From the NCBI GenBank assembly GCA_033961575.1, contig CM066737.1, positions 61,276,771 through 61,340,770 of the forward strand: 64,000 nt of DNA. Direction: 5' to 3'. Below are positions 11,575 to 23,095 of this stretch, piece after piece. Each line of letters starts with the position of its first letter. Positions within the stretch are counted from its first letter, which is position 1. This DNA comes from Aselliscus stoliczkanus. Lineage: Eukaryota; Chordata; Mammalia; Chiroptera; Hipposideridae. The notes below the pieces were generated by a model that worked only from the letters and a program-made list of their open reading frames with translations, did not search any database and was not told the DNA's origin. The translations under genes and the position numbers were made by a program.

Positions 11575-14500
11575 ATGGCAATAAATATACACCTATCAGT
11601 AATTACCTTAAATGTGAATGGTCTAAATGTTCCAATCAAAAGACACAGAGTGGCTGAGTGGATAAGAAAACAGGACCCATGCATATGCTGCCTACAAGAG
11701 ACTCATCTCAGATCAAAAGACACACATAGACTGAAAGTAAAGGGATGGAATAAGATATTTCATGCAAATGGAAATGAGAAAAAAGCTGGAGTAGCAATAC
11801 TTACTTTGGACAAAATTGACTTTAAAATGAAGACTACACTAAAACACAAAGAAGGGCACTACATAATAATAATGGGATCAATTCAACAAGAGGATATAAC
11901 CCTAGTAAACATCTATGCACCCAATATAGGAGCTCCTAAATATATAAAACAGATTCTGACAGACATAAAGGCAGACATCAACAGTAACACTATCATAGTA
12001 GGGGACTTCAACACCCCGTTGTCACCAATGGACAGATCCTCCAGACAGAAAATCAACACGGATATAGTGGCCTTAAGTGACACTTTAGACTAGCTGGATT
12101 TAATTGATATTTTTAGAGCATTTCACCCTAATGCTACAGAATATACATTCTTCTCAAGTGCACATGGAACATTCTCCAAGATAGACCACATGATAGGCCA
12201 CAAAACAAGTCTCAACAAATTTAAGAAGATTGAAATCATATCAAGTGTCTTCTCTGACCACAATGCTATGAAACTAGAAATCAATTATAAGAAGAAATCT
12301 GGAAAGCTTACAAATACATGGAGGCTAAATAACATGCTTCTAAATAGTGAGTGGGTCAAAAATGAGATCAAGGAGGAAATCAAAAGATACCTCGAGACAA
12401 ATGAAAATGAAAACACCACGACCTCAGATCTCTGGGATGCAGAGAAAGCAGTCCTAAGAGGGAAGTTCATAGCAGTACAGGCCTACCTAAAGAAAGAAGA
12501 AAAATCTCAAATCAACAGATTCTCTCTACACCTAAGTGAACTCGAAAAAAAAACAGCAAAACAAGCCTAAAGGGAGCATAAGGAAGGAAATAATAAAGAC
12601 CAGAGCAGAAATAAATGAAATAGAGAACAAAAAAACAATACAAAAGATCAATGAAACCAAGAGTTGGTTTTTTGAAAAGATAAACAAAATCGACAAACTC
12701 TTAGTACGACTAACCAAGAAAAAAAGAGGACCCAAATTAATAAAATCAGAAAGGAAAGAGGAGAAGTGACAACAGATACCACAGAGATACAGATAATTTA
12801 AAGAAAATACTATGAGCAACTATATGCTAACAAATTCGATAATCTGGAAGAAATGGATAAATTTCTAGAAGCATACAATCTACCAAGTCTGACCCAAAAA
12901 GAAACAGAAACTCTGAAAAGACTGATTACTGCCAAAGAAATTGAATCAGTAATCAACAATCTTCCAGCAAACAAAAGCCCTGGACCAGATGGCTACACGG
13001 GTGAATTTTACAAAACATTCATAAAAGAATTAGTACCTATTCTCCTCAAACTATTTCAAAAAATACAGGAGGGAAGGCTCCCAAAATCTTTCTATGAAGC
13101 CACTATCACCCTGATTCCTAAGTCAGACAAAGATATTACAAAAAAGGAAAACTATAGGCTAATATCACTAATGAACATAGATGCAAAAATTCTCAACAAA
13201 ATACTAGCAAACTGAATTCAGCATCTCATTAAAAAGATCATACACCACGATCAAGTGGGATTCATGCCTGGTATGCAAGGCTGGTTCAATATCCGCAAAT
13301 CAATTAACGTAATACATCACATTAACAAAATGAAAAATAAAAATCATATGATCATATCAATAGATGCTGAAAATGCATTTGACAAAATCCAGCAGCCATT
13401 TATGATAGACTCTTAACAAAGTGGGAATAGTGGGATCATACCTCAACATAATAAAGGCCATATATGATAAGCCCACAGGAAACATCGTTCTCAATGGGGA
13501 AAGGCTGAAAGCTTTCCCCTTTAAGATCAGGAACAAGACAAGGCGGCCCGCTTTCACCACTTCTGTTTAACATAGTTCTGGAAGTTCTAGCCACAGCAAT
13601 CAGACAAGAAAATGAAATAAAAGGCATCCAAATTGGAAAAGAGGAAGTAAAATTGTCATTATATGCAGATGACATGATACTATATATAGAGAATCCCAAA
13701 GACTCCACCAAAAAACTGCTAGAACTGATACACGAATTTGGTAAGATAGCAGGATACAAAATTAATATTCAGAAATCAGTGGCATTTCTATACACCAATA
13801 ATAAACTATCAGAAGAAGAAATCAGGAAATCAATCCCTTTTACAATTGCTTTGAAAACAATAAAATATCTAGGAATCAATTTAACTAAAGAAGTAAAAGA
13901 CCTGTACTCACAAAATTATGAGACACTGAAGAGAGAAATCAAAGAAGATACAAATAAATGGAAATACATACCATTCTCATGGATAGGAAGAATTAATATA
14001 GTTAAAATGTCAATACTTCCTAAAGCAATATATAGATTCAATGCAATTCCAATCAAACTACCAAGGACATTTTTCTCAGAAATAGAACATAGAATCCTAA
14101 AATTTATATGGAGCCACAAAAGACCCCGAATAGCTACAGGAAATTTGAGAAATAAGAACAAAGTGGGAGGCATCACACTACCTGACATCAAAACATACTA
14201 CAAAGCTACAGTAATCAAAACAGTATGGTACTGGCATAAAAACAGACACATAGACCAATGGAATAGAATAGAGAGCCCAGCAATAAACCCATCTATATAC
14301 AGTCATTTAATCTATGACAAGGGAAGCAAGAATTTACACTGGAGTAAAGATAGTCTATTTAATAAATGGTGCTGGGAAAATTGGACTGACACGTGCAAAA
14401 AAATGAAAATAAACCATCTACTTACACCATATACGAGAACAAACTCAAAATGGATTAAAGACTTAAATGTAAGACCTGAAACTATAAAACTCCTAGAAGA

Positions 14501-15389
14501 AAATATAGGGAGTAAGTTTGCAGACATTACCCTGAGTAATATTTTTACCGATATATCCCCTCGGGCAAGGGAAATAAAAGAAAAAATGAACATATGGGAT
14601 TACATCAAACTTAAAAGGTTCTTCACAGCAAAGGAAATCATCAATAAAACAAAAAGGCAGCCTTCTGAATGGGAGAAGATATTTGCCAATGATATATCTG
14701 ATAAGGGGTTGATATCCAAAATTTATAAAACACTCATGCAATTCAACACTAAAAAAACAAACACCCCAATTAAAAAATGGGCAGAGGATATGAGGAGGCA
14801 TTTCTCTAAAGAGGACATACAGATGGCCAACAGGCATATGAAAAAATGTTCAACCTCACTAATCATCAGAGAAATGCAAATAAAAACCACAATGAGATAC
14901 CACCTCACTCCAGTCAGAATGGCTATCAACAAATCAACAAACAACAAGTGTTGGCAAGGGTGTGGAGAAAAGGGAACCCTGGTGCACTGTCGGTGGGACT
15001 GCAAATTGGTGCAGCCATTATGGAAATCAGTATGGAGGTATCTCAAAACACTGGAAATGGAACTGCCGTATGACGCAGCAATTCCACTCTTGGGAATCTA
15101 CCCAGAGGAATCCAAGACGCTAATTCGAAATAATATAAGCACCCCACTGTTTATTGCAGCGCTATTTACAATAGCCAAGACTTGGAAACAACCGAAATGC
15201 CCATCGGTAGATGACTGGCTTAAGAAACTGTGGTACATTTATACAATGGAGTATTACTCCGCTATAAAGAAGAATGAAATTGTACCATTTGCAACAATAT
15301 GGATGGACCTAGAGACTATTATGTTGAATGAAATAAGTCAGTCGGAGAAAGACAAATACCACATGATCTCACTTATATGTGGAATTTGA
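11575..15389 (+). pseudogene. L1 ORF2 (endonuclease-reverse transcriptase), few breaks
   Basis: The frame opens MAINIHLSVITLNVNG at 11575. APE-type endonuclease motifs are all visible: NVNGLN, LQETH, YAPN, GDFNTP and SDHN. RT motifs follow: [11 protein letters not shown] (motif A), [12 protein letters not shown] (with Gly where most L1s have Cys) and LYADDM near 13656-13673. The C-terminal CX3CX7HX4C motif (CWQGC...H...C) near 14948-15003 is intact, and the end is MISLICGI. Breaks: TAG at 12091-12093 (codon 173), a +1 shift in an A-run near 12545-12555, a stop near 12767 before the frame returns by 12853, TGA at 13213-13215, and an indel near 13402. From about 13653 a 578-codon open frame remains. 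The protein cannot be made whole from this locus. Confidence 0.95.
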
Positions 15390-15892
15390 AAAACTGAATG
15401 AATGGGCATAAGAAACAGAAACAGTCTCATAGATATAGAGGAAAAACAGGGTTGCTAGTTGGGAGGGGGTGGGGATGAGGGAGAAGGGGAAAGGATTAGA
15501 CAGCATGAATGGGTAACTACAGTATTGTCACAGGGATACGAAAGACAGTTCGGGGAATATAATGTTGTTAAAATTTTGTTGGGTGTCAGATGGTCACATG
15601 TTTTGTTAGGGAGACCACTTCATGGATTGAGTAGAGGCTTGATCACTGCACTGTATACTTGAAATTGATGTTGTATAATATTGTATGCCAACTGTAATTG
15701 AATATATAGATAGTCACGGGATGTGGATTATATGGTGGAAGGGAGTCAAAGGAATTGTAATAGTATGATATGGGGGGAGGAGTGGGAGGGGAGAATTGGG
15801 GGAGGGGGTTGTCACTTTGAGGGGTAAAAAGTATAACTATTGCACTTTGTCGTACATCTGAAGCTAATTAAAAATATATATAAATAAAAAAA
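15390..15892 (+). other. L1 copy B 3'UTR and A-rich tail
   Basis: Follows the ORF2 stop, with a G-rich patch ('gttgggagggggtgggg', near 15458), a second G-rich patch near 15770-15810 and an A/T-rich end. G-rich 3'UTR tracts are typical of mammalian L1s. Truncated copies of this region recur at 21991-22567, 27826-28237 and 38459-38586, all minus. Confidence 0.9.
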
Positions 15893-15907
15893 AAGAAACT
15901 AACATAG

Positions 15908-17453
15908 TTTAAAAAACAAACAAAAAACACGTTGTTAGGCAAACTGATTTAACAAGGGTCCTGCAGATGAATCTTACTGGGTAAAACACTCCTTGTGTAA
16001 ATAATCAAGGATCTTGGTGGGAAATTAAACCCGGAGAGATGTTGAATAATGTCTCTGCATTTGAAAGAGAAAGTGAAGCATCAACATGAATGAAATCTCT
16101 ATTACTAGAAAATCAGGAGGTATTTTCCACAGCTTCCCATGCCCTGAACCAGTGTTGTATTCTAGGGCAGAGGAAAAGCCTTAGTAATAGTAGTGATACA
16201 CAATCATGCAATTGATATAATTTACAAGCTCAATGAGATTGGTCTTGTATCCTGCATTCGAATTCATTAGCTATAGATGTAAAATGCTATCAAACAACCA
16301 CTCCAGGCCAACAAGTGAGGCTGAAGTTGATTTTTATCATATTTCTTTCATTACGACCCCATGACAAGGGCTGCCAAATTGCACAAATCCAGAGGGGACA
16401 ATTCACAGTGAATTGTGATATATATGAATTGCAACCCCTGGAACAAATATACAAGCTGAATGTGGCCCTCTAGAGTTGTTCAATGTGGTGATCCTGCCAT
16501 GAGTATTTAAACATCTATTGAACAGATGCTCTGTTTAGTTCATGTTTCCTAGCTTTAGCGATTACAATGTCAAAAGCCTTGCCAAACTTGTAGGTTTTTT
16601 CTACTATTTATTCTGGATAGGTTGTGTCTCCAGTCTCCCTAGAAGCCATCAGAAAATAAAACTAGAGATCCGATATCATCAGTCAGCAATAATGATTTAA
16701 GAAATGTATGTAAAAAGAGCCCTTAAAGAGTTAATGTATACTTTTTTCACTGGTAGAAATCAGTTCTACCAGGTTGTATAGTGAGAGATCCTGATATTTC
16801 AATTTTACCTATTATTAAAATTCTTCATTAATGGAGGTTGAGGGGGTTTAACAAGTTATCTAGATCAAGCAATTGCATGCATTTATTACCACATTCCTGC
16901 ACTTTTTCACTATATCACCAAACTGAGTCAAAATGTGACAGATTGGGGAGGATGAACAAAGTCAGGTGAAAATGGACTGAGGGTGTATGTAACTGAGAGG
17001 AAAATAAATTGGGTTTCTCACACCCACAATGCTATAAATCATGAAAGAAAATCCCAAGTCTGAGTTACTTTTTCCTTTGTCTTTCTGGATAGTTGGAAAA
17101 TCAATTATTTTCTTTCCAGTTCATTTGTATTTTCCTATACTTTGAGAAAGTAAGCAAGTCCTTCCAGCAGAGATGTAAAGGTACAGCTGTTTGACCCTTG
17201 TCTGGGTTCCACATTCCCAATCTTTCATTAGGTATTGGCAGGAGCAGTCTAGTCTTAGATATAAGTCATAAGGAAGGAAATCAGTACTATCAAATGTTAC
17301 CACATTAGGCAATTCTTCCTGGCTCTCCAGAGATAGGTAGACGTGAAGTTTGAGCTCACTGGCTTTCTAAATGTTCATTCTGTCTCTCTCCAGCCCTTAG
17401 TTGGTTTCAGTTTCCTTGTTTCTTTGATACATCTCCTGTATCTCCTATTCATT
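15908..17453. other. Unassigned unique sequence
   Basis: No coding signal, RNA gene or repeat that I can name. The 63-codon minus-strand ORF at 17121-17312 has no recognisable motif. Confidence 0.4.
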
Positions 17454-17467
17454 AAAAATGTGAGTGA

Positions 17468-17565
17468 GGGCCAGCCGAGTGACGCGGTGGTTAAGCGCTG
17501 GCTTGGGAAGCCAGTGGCCCCGGTTCGAGTCCCACATATGAGGGTCAGTGACACTGCCCTCAAAA
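17468..17565 (+). repeat. Short tRNA-derived SINE
   Basis: Well-preserved head 'ccagccgagtgacgcggtgg', anticodon-stem-like 'gctggcttgggaagccag', B-box 'ggttcgagtccc', ending 'gacactgccctc' plus A-tail. Perfect 14-bp TSD 'aaaaatgtgagtga' at 17454-17467 and 17566-17579. Confidence 0.95.
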
Positions 17566-17637
17566 AAAAATGTGAGTGAGAAATCCCTTTCCCTGAGGGT
17601 ACTGTTGCTCTTAAGTGCTACCTGAGACAATATACAA

Positions 17638-18194
17638 GGTGTGGTGGACAGATTCTAAAATATCCACCCCATGATCCCTCCCTCTGTGCAACCCCCTTTT
17701 CTTGAATGTGGATGGGATCTGGGATTTGCTTCTAAGACATTGAATATGATGAATGTGGTGGTGGGATGTCACTCCCGTAAATAACTTGCATTATATAAGA
17801 CCCCATCTTGCTAGCAGACTTGCAATCTCTTACTTGCTGACTTTAAAGAAGTAAGTGTTCATCAAGTAAGTGGCCATGTTGGAGATGCTCACGTGGCAAG
17901 GAATTGTAGGTGGTCTCTGGGAACTGAGGAAAACCTCCAGCAAGAAACTGAAACCTCCAGTCCAGAAGCAGCAAGAATAAGAATTCTTTCAACAACCAGA
18001 ATAAGCTTAGATGCAATCTTTCCCTCACAGTGCTGAAGCCCCAGTTGACATCTGGATTGCCACCTATGAGACTGAAGCAGAGAACCCAGCTAAAACTGTG
18101 CCCAGATTCTGATCTGCAGATTCTGAGATAAATGTGTGTTGTTTTAAGCCACTAAGTATGGTGATTTAGTTTGCAGCAATAGAAAACTAATACC
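17638..18194 (+). mobile_element. MaLR/MLT1-like solitary LTR
   Basis: Begins 'tgtggtggacagattc' and ends 'gcaatagaaaactaatac', with 'tgttttaagccactaag' near the end. These are phrases I recognise from ERVL-MaLR (MLT1-type) LTRs. No internal retroviral genes are attached, so it is a solo LTR from an ancient insertion. The subfamily is not assigned. Confidence 0.65.
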
Positions 18195-18383
18195 CAAAGT
18201 TTTCTAAAAGATAATAAAATGCACCAGTAGTCAATGATTCAGCTACATGATCGTGTGGTCTCATCAGCAAGTCCTTCCAACTAAATTACTTCTTTGAACA
18301 CTAGCATAAAGGACTAGCAAGTGCCTGCAGTACCATTCTGGCAACAAGGCTTGCAGTCAAAGATAAGAAGTACACCTGAAACA

Positions 18384-18427
<44 letters not shown>

Positions 18428-18685
18428 TGAAGAAGAAGAAGAAGAAGAAGAAGAAGAAGAAGAAGAAGAAGAAGAAGAAGAAGAAGAAGGAGAAGGAGAA
18501 GGAGAAGGAGAAGGAGAAGGAGAAGGAGAAGGAGAAGGAGAAGGAGAAGGAGAAGGAGAAGGAGAAGGAGGAGAAGGAGAAGGAGAAGGAGAAGAAGAAG
18601 AAGAAGAAGAAGAAGAAGAAGAAGAAGAAGAAGAAGAAGAAGAAGAAGAAGAAGAAGAAGAAGAAGAAGAAGAAGAAGAAGAAAG
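18384..18685. repeat. Compound (AAT)n-(GAA)n-(GGAGAA)n-(GAA)n microsatellite
   Basis: About 40 bp of AAT repeat, then about 258 bp with only purines on the plus strand: GAA, then GGAGAA hexamers (about 18487-18595, with one 'ggaggag' slip), then GAA again. The predicted poly-Leu or poly-Glu ORFs are artefacts. Long GAA mirror tracts can form triplexes (known for the family); not shown here. Confidence 0.97.
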
Positions 18686-18689
18686 TTCA

Positions 18690-19434
18690 TTAGTAAATTA
18701 ACCAGTGCTTTAAGGAAGATTAGGTGGAGGAGTGTAAAGAAGTGGGGGCAGCATGCTGATTCTTTGGTAATTTTATTATGCTTCCAGCCATTGCATATCA
18801 GCCCTCTCATTTTTTTTCTGTGTTTACCCATCTCCAACCTTGCCCTCTAACTTCAGTGTTCCCCAAAGTAGGTAGAGATACTAAAATGGATACAGCCAGA
18901 TTTTCAAGGCATGTAAAAGGACAAAGTAACATATTTTTTTCTGCTTCTAGGCATTTAACTGCCTCAACTTGAAACAACATTTTGTTGCTCCATAAGTAAG
19001 ATATTTGATCTCTTGGGCATTCAGTTTCCCAGATAGTACAGCATGTACCAGAAAGAAAAAAAAAGAGGAGACTCCCATTCAGCACAAATTAGTAGGAACA
19101 ACTGAATGAGTGCAAGTGTTTGAAGAACCCTCAAGCTTACTCTTTCAACAATCCTATGACTAAAAGCAGGTATAAGAACATTGATCTGACAAGACTCCCA
19201 GAAAAAGTGAAACCTGAGATTAAATCACATTTCCTTATAGAAGAGTTAACCAGATTTAAAAACACAGGAAGAAATAGCAAAATCCTTCTGGTCACATTAT
19301 GTGACATAGCATGAGACTTATAGAGGTCTGTTCTTTGGAGACCTTTTCAGTATTCTGTGGGATTAATTAACAAAGTTTTCCTGTACCCCTGAGAAAGGAC
19401 TCTGTGTACTTCTGAGAATCAAGACAGTCAAACA
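18690..19434. other. Unassigned sequence
   Basis: Nothing identifiable. Short ORFs at 18778-18972 and 19120-19314 show no family motif. Confidence 0.35.
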
Positions 19435-19555
19435 CAGAGAAGTATCAACACACAATGTAATATATAGATGATGTATTACAGACTTGTACACCCGAAACCT
19501 ATGAAACTTTACTAATAATTGTCACCCCAATAAACTTTAATTAAAATTTTAAATT
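19435..19555 (+). repeat. Truncated L1-type 3' end
   Basis: Plus-strand form of the 'attggggtgacaatggttag' end, seen here as 'attgtcaccccaataaactt' before an A/T-rich tail. Minus-strand relatives are at 34296-34560 and 53459-53589. Confidence 0.7.
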
Positions 19556-19740
19556 AAATTGATTATTAAAATCCTAAATGGGATCTCAAAATCCCAATTC
19601 TATCTTGATTTTCAGACACCAAAAATCAATTGGATTCCCCCGCTTAATAATAAAAATAAATTACAAAGAAGTATATTTTGAAATTTCATGAATACAGACT
19701 ATGTCTTCTATGAATAAAATTTCTATTTGAGAATACATTT

Positions 19741-19880
19741 TTTTTTAGGTGAGCCATCCTGCCACCTGTTGGCAACTCAGCGGCAGCTCAGCTCAGGCTG
19801 GGGATTGAACTGCTGTTGCTCAGAGCTCAGCTTGCACTCTTGAACGAGCTCTTAACCAACTGAGCCACTCGGCCTGCCCT
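19741..19880 (-). repeat. tRNA-derived SINE (trimeric family, first module)
   Basis: Minus-strand copy with 'gccacctgttggcaactcag' and head 'aaccaactgagccactcggc'. TSD 'agaatacattt' at 19730-19740 and 19881-19891, perfect 11 bp. Only the first module and the edge of the second are present, as at 6165-6309. Confidence 0.92.
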
Positions 19881-20129
19881 AGAATACATTTCTTTTAATG
19901 CATGTGTAGGTACTACAGAAATGATTGTGTAATATTCCTTTTCATACCTTCATATCTGACAAATCACAAAACATACCAAGGGAATAACCAAATACACACT
20001 GAGTTGAAAATAGGATAAGGAATTTAGCTAGGTTTCCTAAACTATATTTCTCATATGCTATTGTTTGTGAGATATGAAGGATTATAACTTGAACAAAATA
20101 ATTCTGATAATACTTCTACTTTCAGACAA

Positions 20130-20770
20130 AAATATTTTAGTAAAATGATGCAGATACATTGCAAAAACAGTCTGGCAGTTCCCAAAAACGTTGAATCTAA
20201 AATTACCATATGACCAAGAAGTTCTACTTCTAGGTGATAGAACTGAAAATATATGCTCACACAAAAACCAGTCCATGAATGTTCATAACAGTATTGCTAA
20301 AAGTGCACAAAGTATGAAAACAATTCTTACATCCACATCCATCCCCTGGTGAATGGATAAACAAAACATAGTATAACTATACAATGGGAAATTATTTAGC
20401 AATAAGAAAGAATGAGATACTGATACATTTTACAACACTGATGTGCCTTTAAAACATCATTCTAAGTGAAAGAAACCAGACACAAAAGGCTATATGTTGT
20501 ATTATTTCATTTATATGAAATGCCTGAAATTGGAAAATCTGTAGAGAAGAAAACAAGATTAGAGTTGCCTAAGGTTGGGCTGTGAAGGGAATTGGGAATG
20601 ACTGCTAACAAGTAGAAGGTTTCCTTTTTAGGTGATGGAAATATCTGGAATTAGATTGTGGTGCTGGTTTCACAATGCTATGAATATACTAAAAACACTG
20701 ATTATACACTTTAAACAAGTAAATAATGGCTTGTGGATATCTTAATAAAATTATATAAAAATTAGATTTT
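20130..20770 (+). mobile_element. Old L1 fragment (end of ORF2 and 3'UTR)
   Basis: Diverged plus-strand L1: 'accatatgaccaagaagttc', 'ggtgaatggataaac' and 'tcattctaagtgaaagaaac' are in the order of the ORF2 C-terminal coding region, followed by a 3'UTR-like part. No frame is open. It belongs to an older L1 group than the copies at 2287 and 9370. Confidence 0.75.
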
Positions 20771-20932
20771 TTAAAAATTAAAGTTTATTGGGATGACAAT
20801 TTTTAGCAAAGTTACTAATAAATATGCAATTATATATTCTTGAGGAATAATATGGCATAACAGAATAGTAAAATACCTTATAAATGTAGAAAAAGGAAGC
20901 TTGAAAGGCATGTTGATTATCTAGATGTGCCT

Positions 20933-21420
20933 TTTTTTTTAAATTGGGAAATTGGGGGAGGAGAACAGTGTTGGGGAATTGGGGAAGGGGACCAGCCAAG
21001 TTGTTGTTCTTCAATCTTAGTTGTGGTGGGCGCCAGCTGCGTTGGCAGCTCATGGCCTCTAAGCTCAAGGTGCTGTGTTACAATTTTAGTTGTGGATAGA
21101 CATAGCCACCATCCCTTGCGGCAGTCAAACCGGCAGGCTTAGTTGTAAAAAGCATGCGCTCTATCTACTGAGCCATCCAGGCAGCAGCTCAGCTCAAGGT
21201 GCCAAGTTCAGTCTTAGTTGTGGGCAGGCGTAGCCCACCATCAAACAGGCAGTCTTGTTAGAAGCATGTGCTCTCATCAGGTGAGCCATCCTGCCACCTG
21301 TTGGCAGCTCAGCTCAGGTGCAGCATCATTGACCCATGCGGAAATCAAACCAGTGGCCCGTTTGCTCAGAGCTCCCACTCTTAAGCTAACTCTTAACCAA
21401 CTGAGCCACTTGCCCGGCCC
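20933..21420 (-). repeat. Complete trimeric tRNA-derived SINE
   Basis: A 488-bp element with TSD 'tagatgtgcct' at 20922-20932 and 'tagatgtgtct' at 21421-21431. Read on the minus strand it has three tRNA-like modules with A-box-like blocks ending near 21409, 21290 and 21178 (intervals about 119 and 111 bp) and B-box-like blocks near 21341-21352, 21237-21249 and 21119-21133. The middle B-box is the most degraded. A tail with 'ccccaattccccaa'-type repeats and an A-run follows. That tail is shared with the long composite SINEs. Confidence 0.9.
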
Positions 21421-21439
21421 TAGATGTGTCTTATAATTT

Positions 21440-21990
21440 CAACATATCAGTAATTTTTTATTTCTTTTTTAATTTTAAATTTTTTAAATTTATTTTTTAT
21501 TATTAATTTCAGGTGTACAAAACAACATAATGATTAAACATTTACATACCTCACAAAATGATAACCCCAACAACTCTACTAACCATCTGACATTGTACAT
21601 AGCTATTAAAATATCATTGACTATATTCCCTATGCTGTACTTTACATCCTGTGACATATATATATATAATATATACATATATATTACATATATATCATAT
21701 ATACTATATATTGACATGTGTATATATGCCAATTATAGTTGACATTCAACATTATTTTATATTAGTTTCAGGTGTACAATGCACTGGTTAGGCATCTATA
21801 TAATTTATGAAGTTATCCCTCTGATAAATCTATTACCCATATGACACCATACATAGTTGTTGTTTTTTTTAAGGTTTTAATTGACATAATTGAATATGCA
21901 TTTGTCTGTGAATTGATTTTTCTGTATATTTTGTAAATATATTTTCTTTTATTATTATTTTTTTATTTTAAAACTTTTCCTGTGAAATAA
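21440..21990 (-). mobile_element. Old L1 3'UTR fragment(s)
   Basis: Contains 'tttcaggtgtacaaaacaa' and 'gttgacattcaacattattt', the reverse of an old L1 3' end, twice in diverged form, plus an AT-rich palindromic patch at about 21655-21725. Boundaries are uncertain. Confidence 0.55.
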
Positions 21991-22567
21991 ACATTTTTAT
22001 TTAAAATTAGTTTCAGGTGTACAACACAATTCAATAGTTATACTTTTTACCCCTCAAAGTGACAACCGCCCTCCCCCAGATCACCACCCCACTCCTCCCC
22101 GCCCATATCATACATATCTATTACAATTCCTTTGACTCCCTTCCACAGTATACTCCACATCCCGTGACTGTCTATATATTCAGTTACAGTTGGCATACAA
22201 TATTATACAACATCAGCTTCAGGTGTACAGTGCAGTGATCAAGCCTCTACTCCATCCATGAAGTGGTCTCCCTAATAAGACATGTGACCATCTGACATGC
22301 CACAAAATGTTTACAACATTATTATATTCCCCGAACTGTGTTTCATATCCTTGTGGCAATATTGTAGTTGTCTATGTATGCTGTCTAATCCCTTCCTTTT
22401 CTCCCTTATCCCCACCACCATCCCAACTAGCAACCCTCAGTTTTTTCTCTATATCTATGAGTCTGTTTATTTTGCTCGTTTATTCAGTTTTTCAGATTCC
22501 ACAAATAAGTGAGATCATATGGTACTTGTCTTTCTCCGACTGACTTATTTCACTTAACATAATAGTC
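21991..22567 (-). mobile_element. 5'-truncated L1, copy C
   Basis: Reverse complement of the last ~70 bp of ORF2 (ending MISLI-type C-terminus near 22500-22567) and the whole 3'UTR, matching copy B closely. The polymerisation tail lies at the left (about 21975-22000). It stops abruptly at 22567 where sequence from copy D begins. Confidence 0.88.
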
Positions 22568-22754
22568 TCTTCACAACATTATCAATTACATTCCCAGAAC
22601 TGCCCCCCATATCCCTGCAGCAAAATTGTAGTCACCCACCTACACTGTCCAAAACCTTCCCCCTCTCCCTCAGCCCCACTCCCTCCCAGCCAGCAACCAT
22701 CAGTTTTTCCTTTATATGTGTCTTTATGTCTGTCAAATTCTGTTTTATATAATT

Positions 22755-23033
22755 AGGAGTTCCTATGTTGGATGCATAGATGTTTATTAGGGTTCTAGTG
22801 CCCTTCTTGGTCTTTTATTGTAGTCATTTTAAAGTCTATTTTGTCCAAAATAAGTATTGGTACTCCAGCTTTTTTTCTCATATCAATTTTCATGAAATAC
22901 CTTATTTCATCTGTAAACAGCATATGCATGTGTCCTATTTTCTTATCCACTCAGCCACTCTCTGTCTTTTGATTGGAGAATTTAGCCCATTCACATTTGA
23001 AATGGTTATTGATAGGTGCATATGTATTGCCCT
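22755..23033 (-). pseudogene. L1 ORF2 N-terminal remnant
   Basis: Endonuclease N-terminus aligned with 11575-11970 of copy B. The start codon appears as AGG (complement at 23031-23033), so initiation at the usual place is lost. It is cut off by the internal deletion before the catalytic GDFN and SDH motifs and lacks all RT sequence. Confidence 0.85.
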
Positions 23034-23095
23034 TTTGTTATTTGTATTCCTGGTCTTCCTGGGTCAGCTTGTTTACCCTTTTCTTTTGTTTACAA

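Larger units (their letters stand above)
9370..15892 (+). mobile_element. Full-length L1 (LINE-1), copy B
   Basis: A complete 6.5-kb L1 with 5'UTR (9370-10663), ORF1 (10664-11518), a 56-bp spacer, ORF2 (11575-15389), 3'UTR and an A-rich end. It is flanked by a perfect 15-bp TSD, 'aagaaactaacatag', at 9355-9369 and 15893-15907, which fixes both ends. The 5' end carries 'aagatggcgg', the type of YY1-binding sequence found at L1 transcription starts. Both ORFs are broken at only a few places, so this is the youngest L1 here, but it cannot mobilise itself as it stands. Confidence 0.97.

Noticed and set aside
13653..15389. 578-codon open frame that could look like a host gene
   Set aside because: It is the RT and C-terminal part of L1 ORF2, in order inside a TSD-bounded L1; the first codon is TTG within the motif LSLYADD, not a start.
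17468..17565. tRNA-like sequence as a possible tRNA gene
   Set aside because: No proper acceptor stem or CCA-side pairing, an extra 3' part ending 'gacactgccctc' with an A-tail, and a TSD: it is a SINE. The same applies to the other tRNA-like heads.
17638..18194. Possible 5' or 3' LTR of a complete endogenous retrovirus
   Set aside because: No second LTR, primer-binding site or internal gene found nearby; treated as a solo MaLR-type LTR.
18301..18837. 178-codon poly-Leu ORF and poly-Glu/poly-Lys ORFs on the other strand
   Set aside because: Translation of the GAA/GGAGAA microsatellite; no non-repeat coding sequence.
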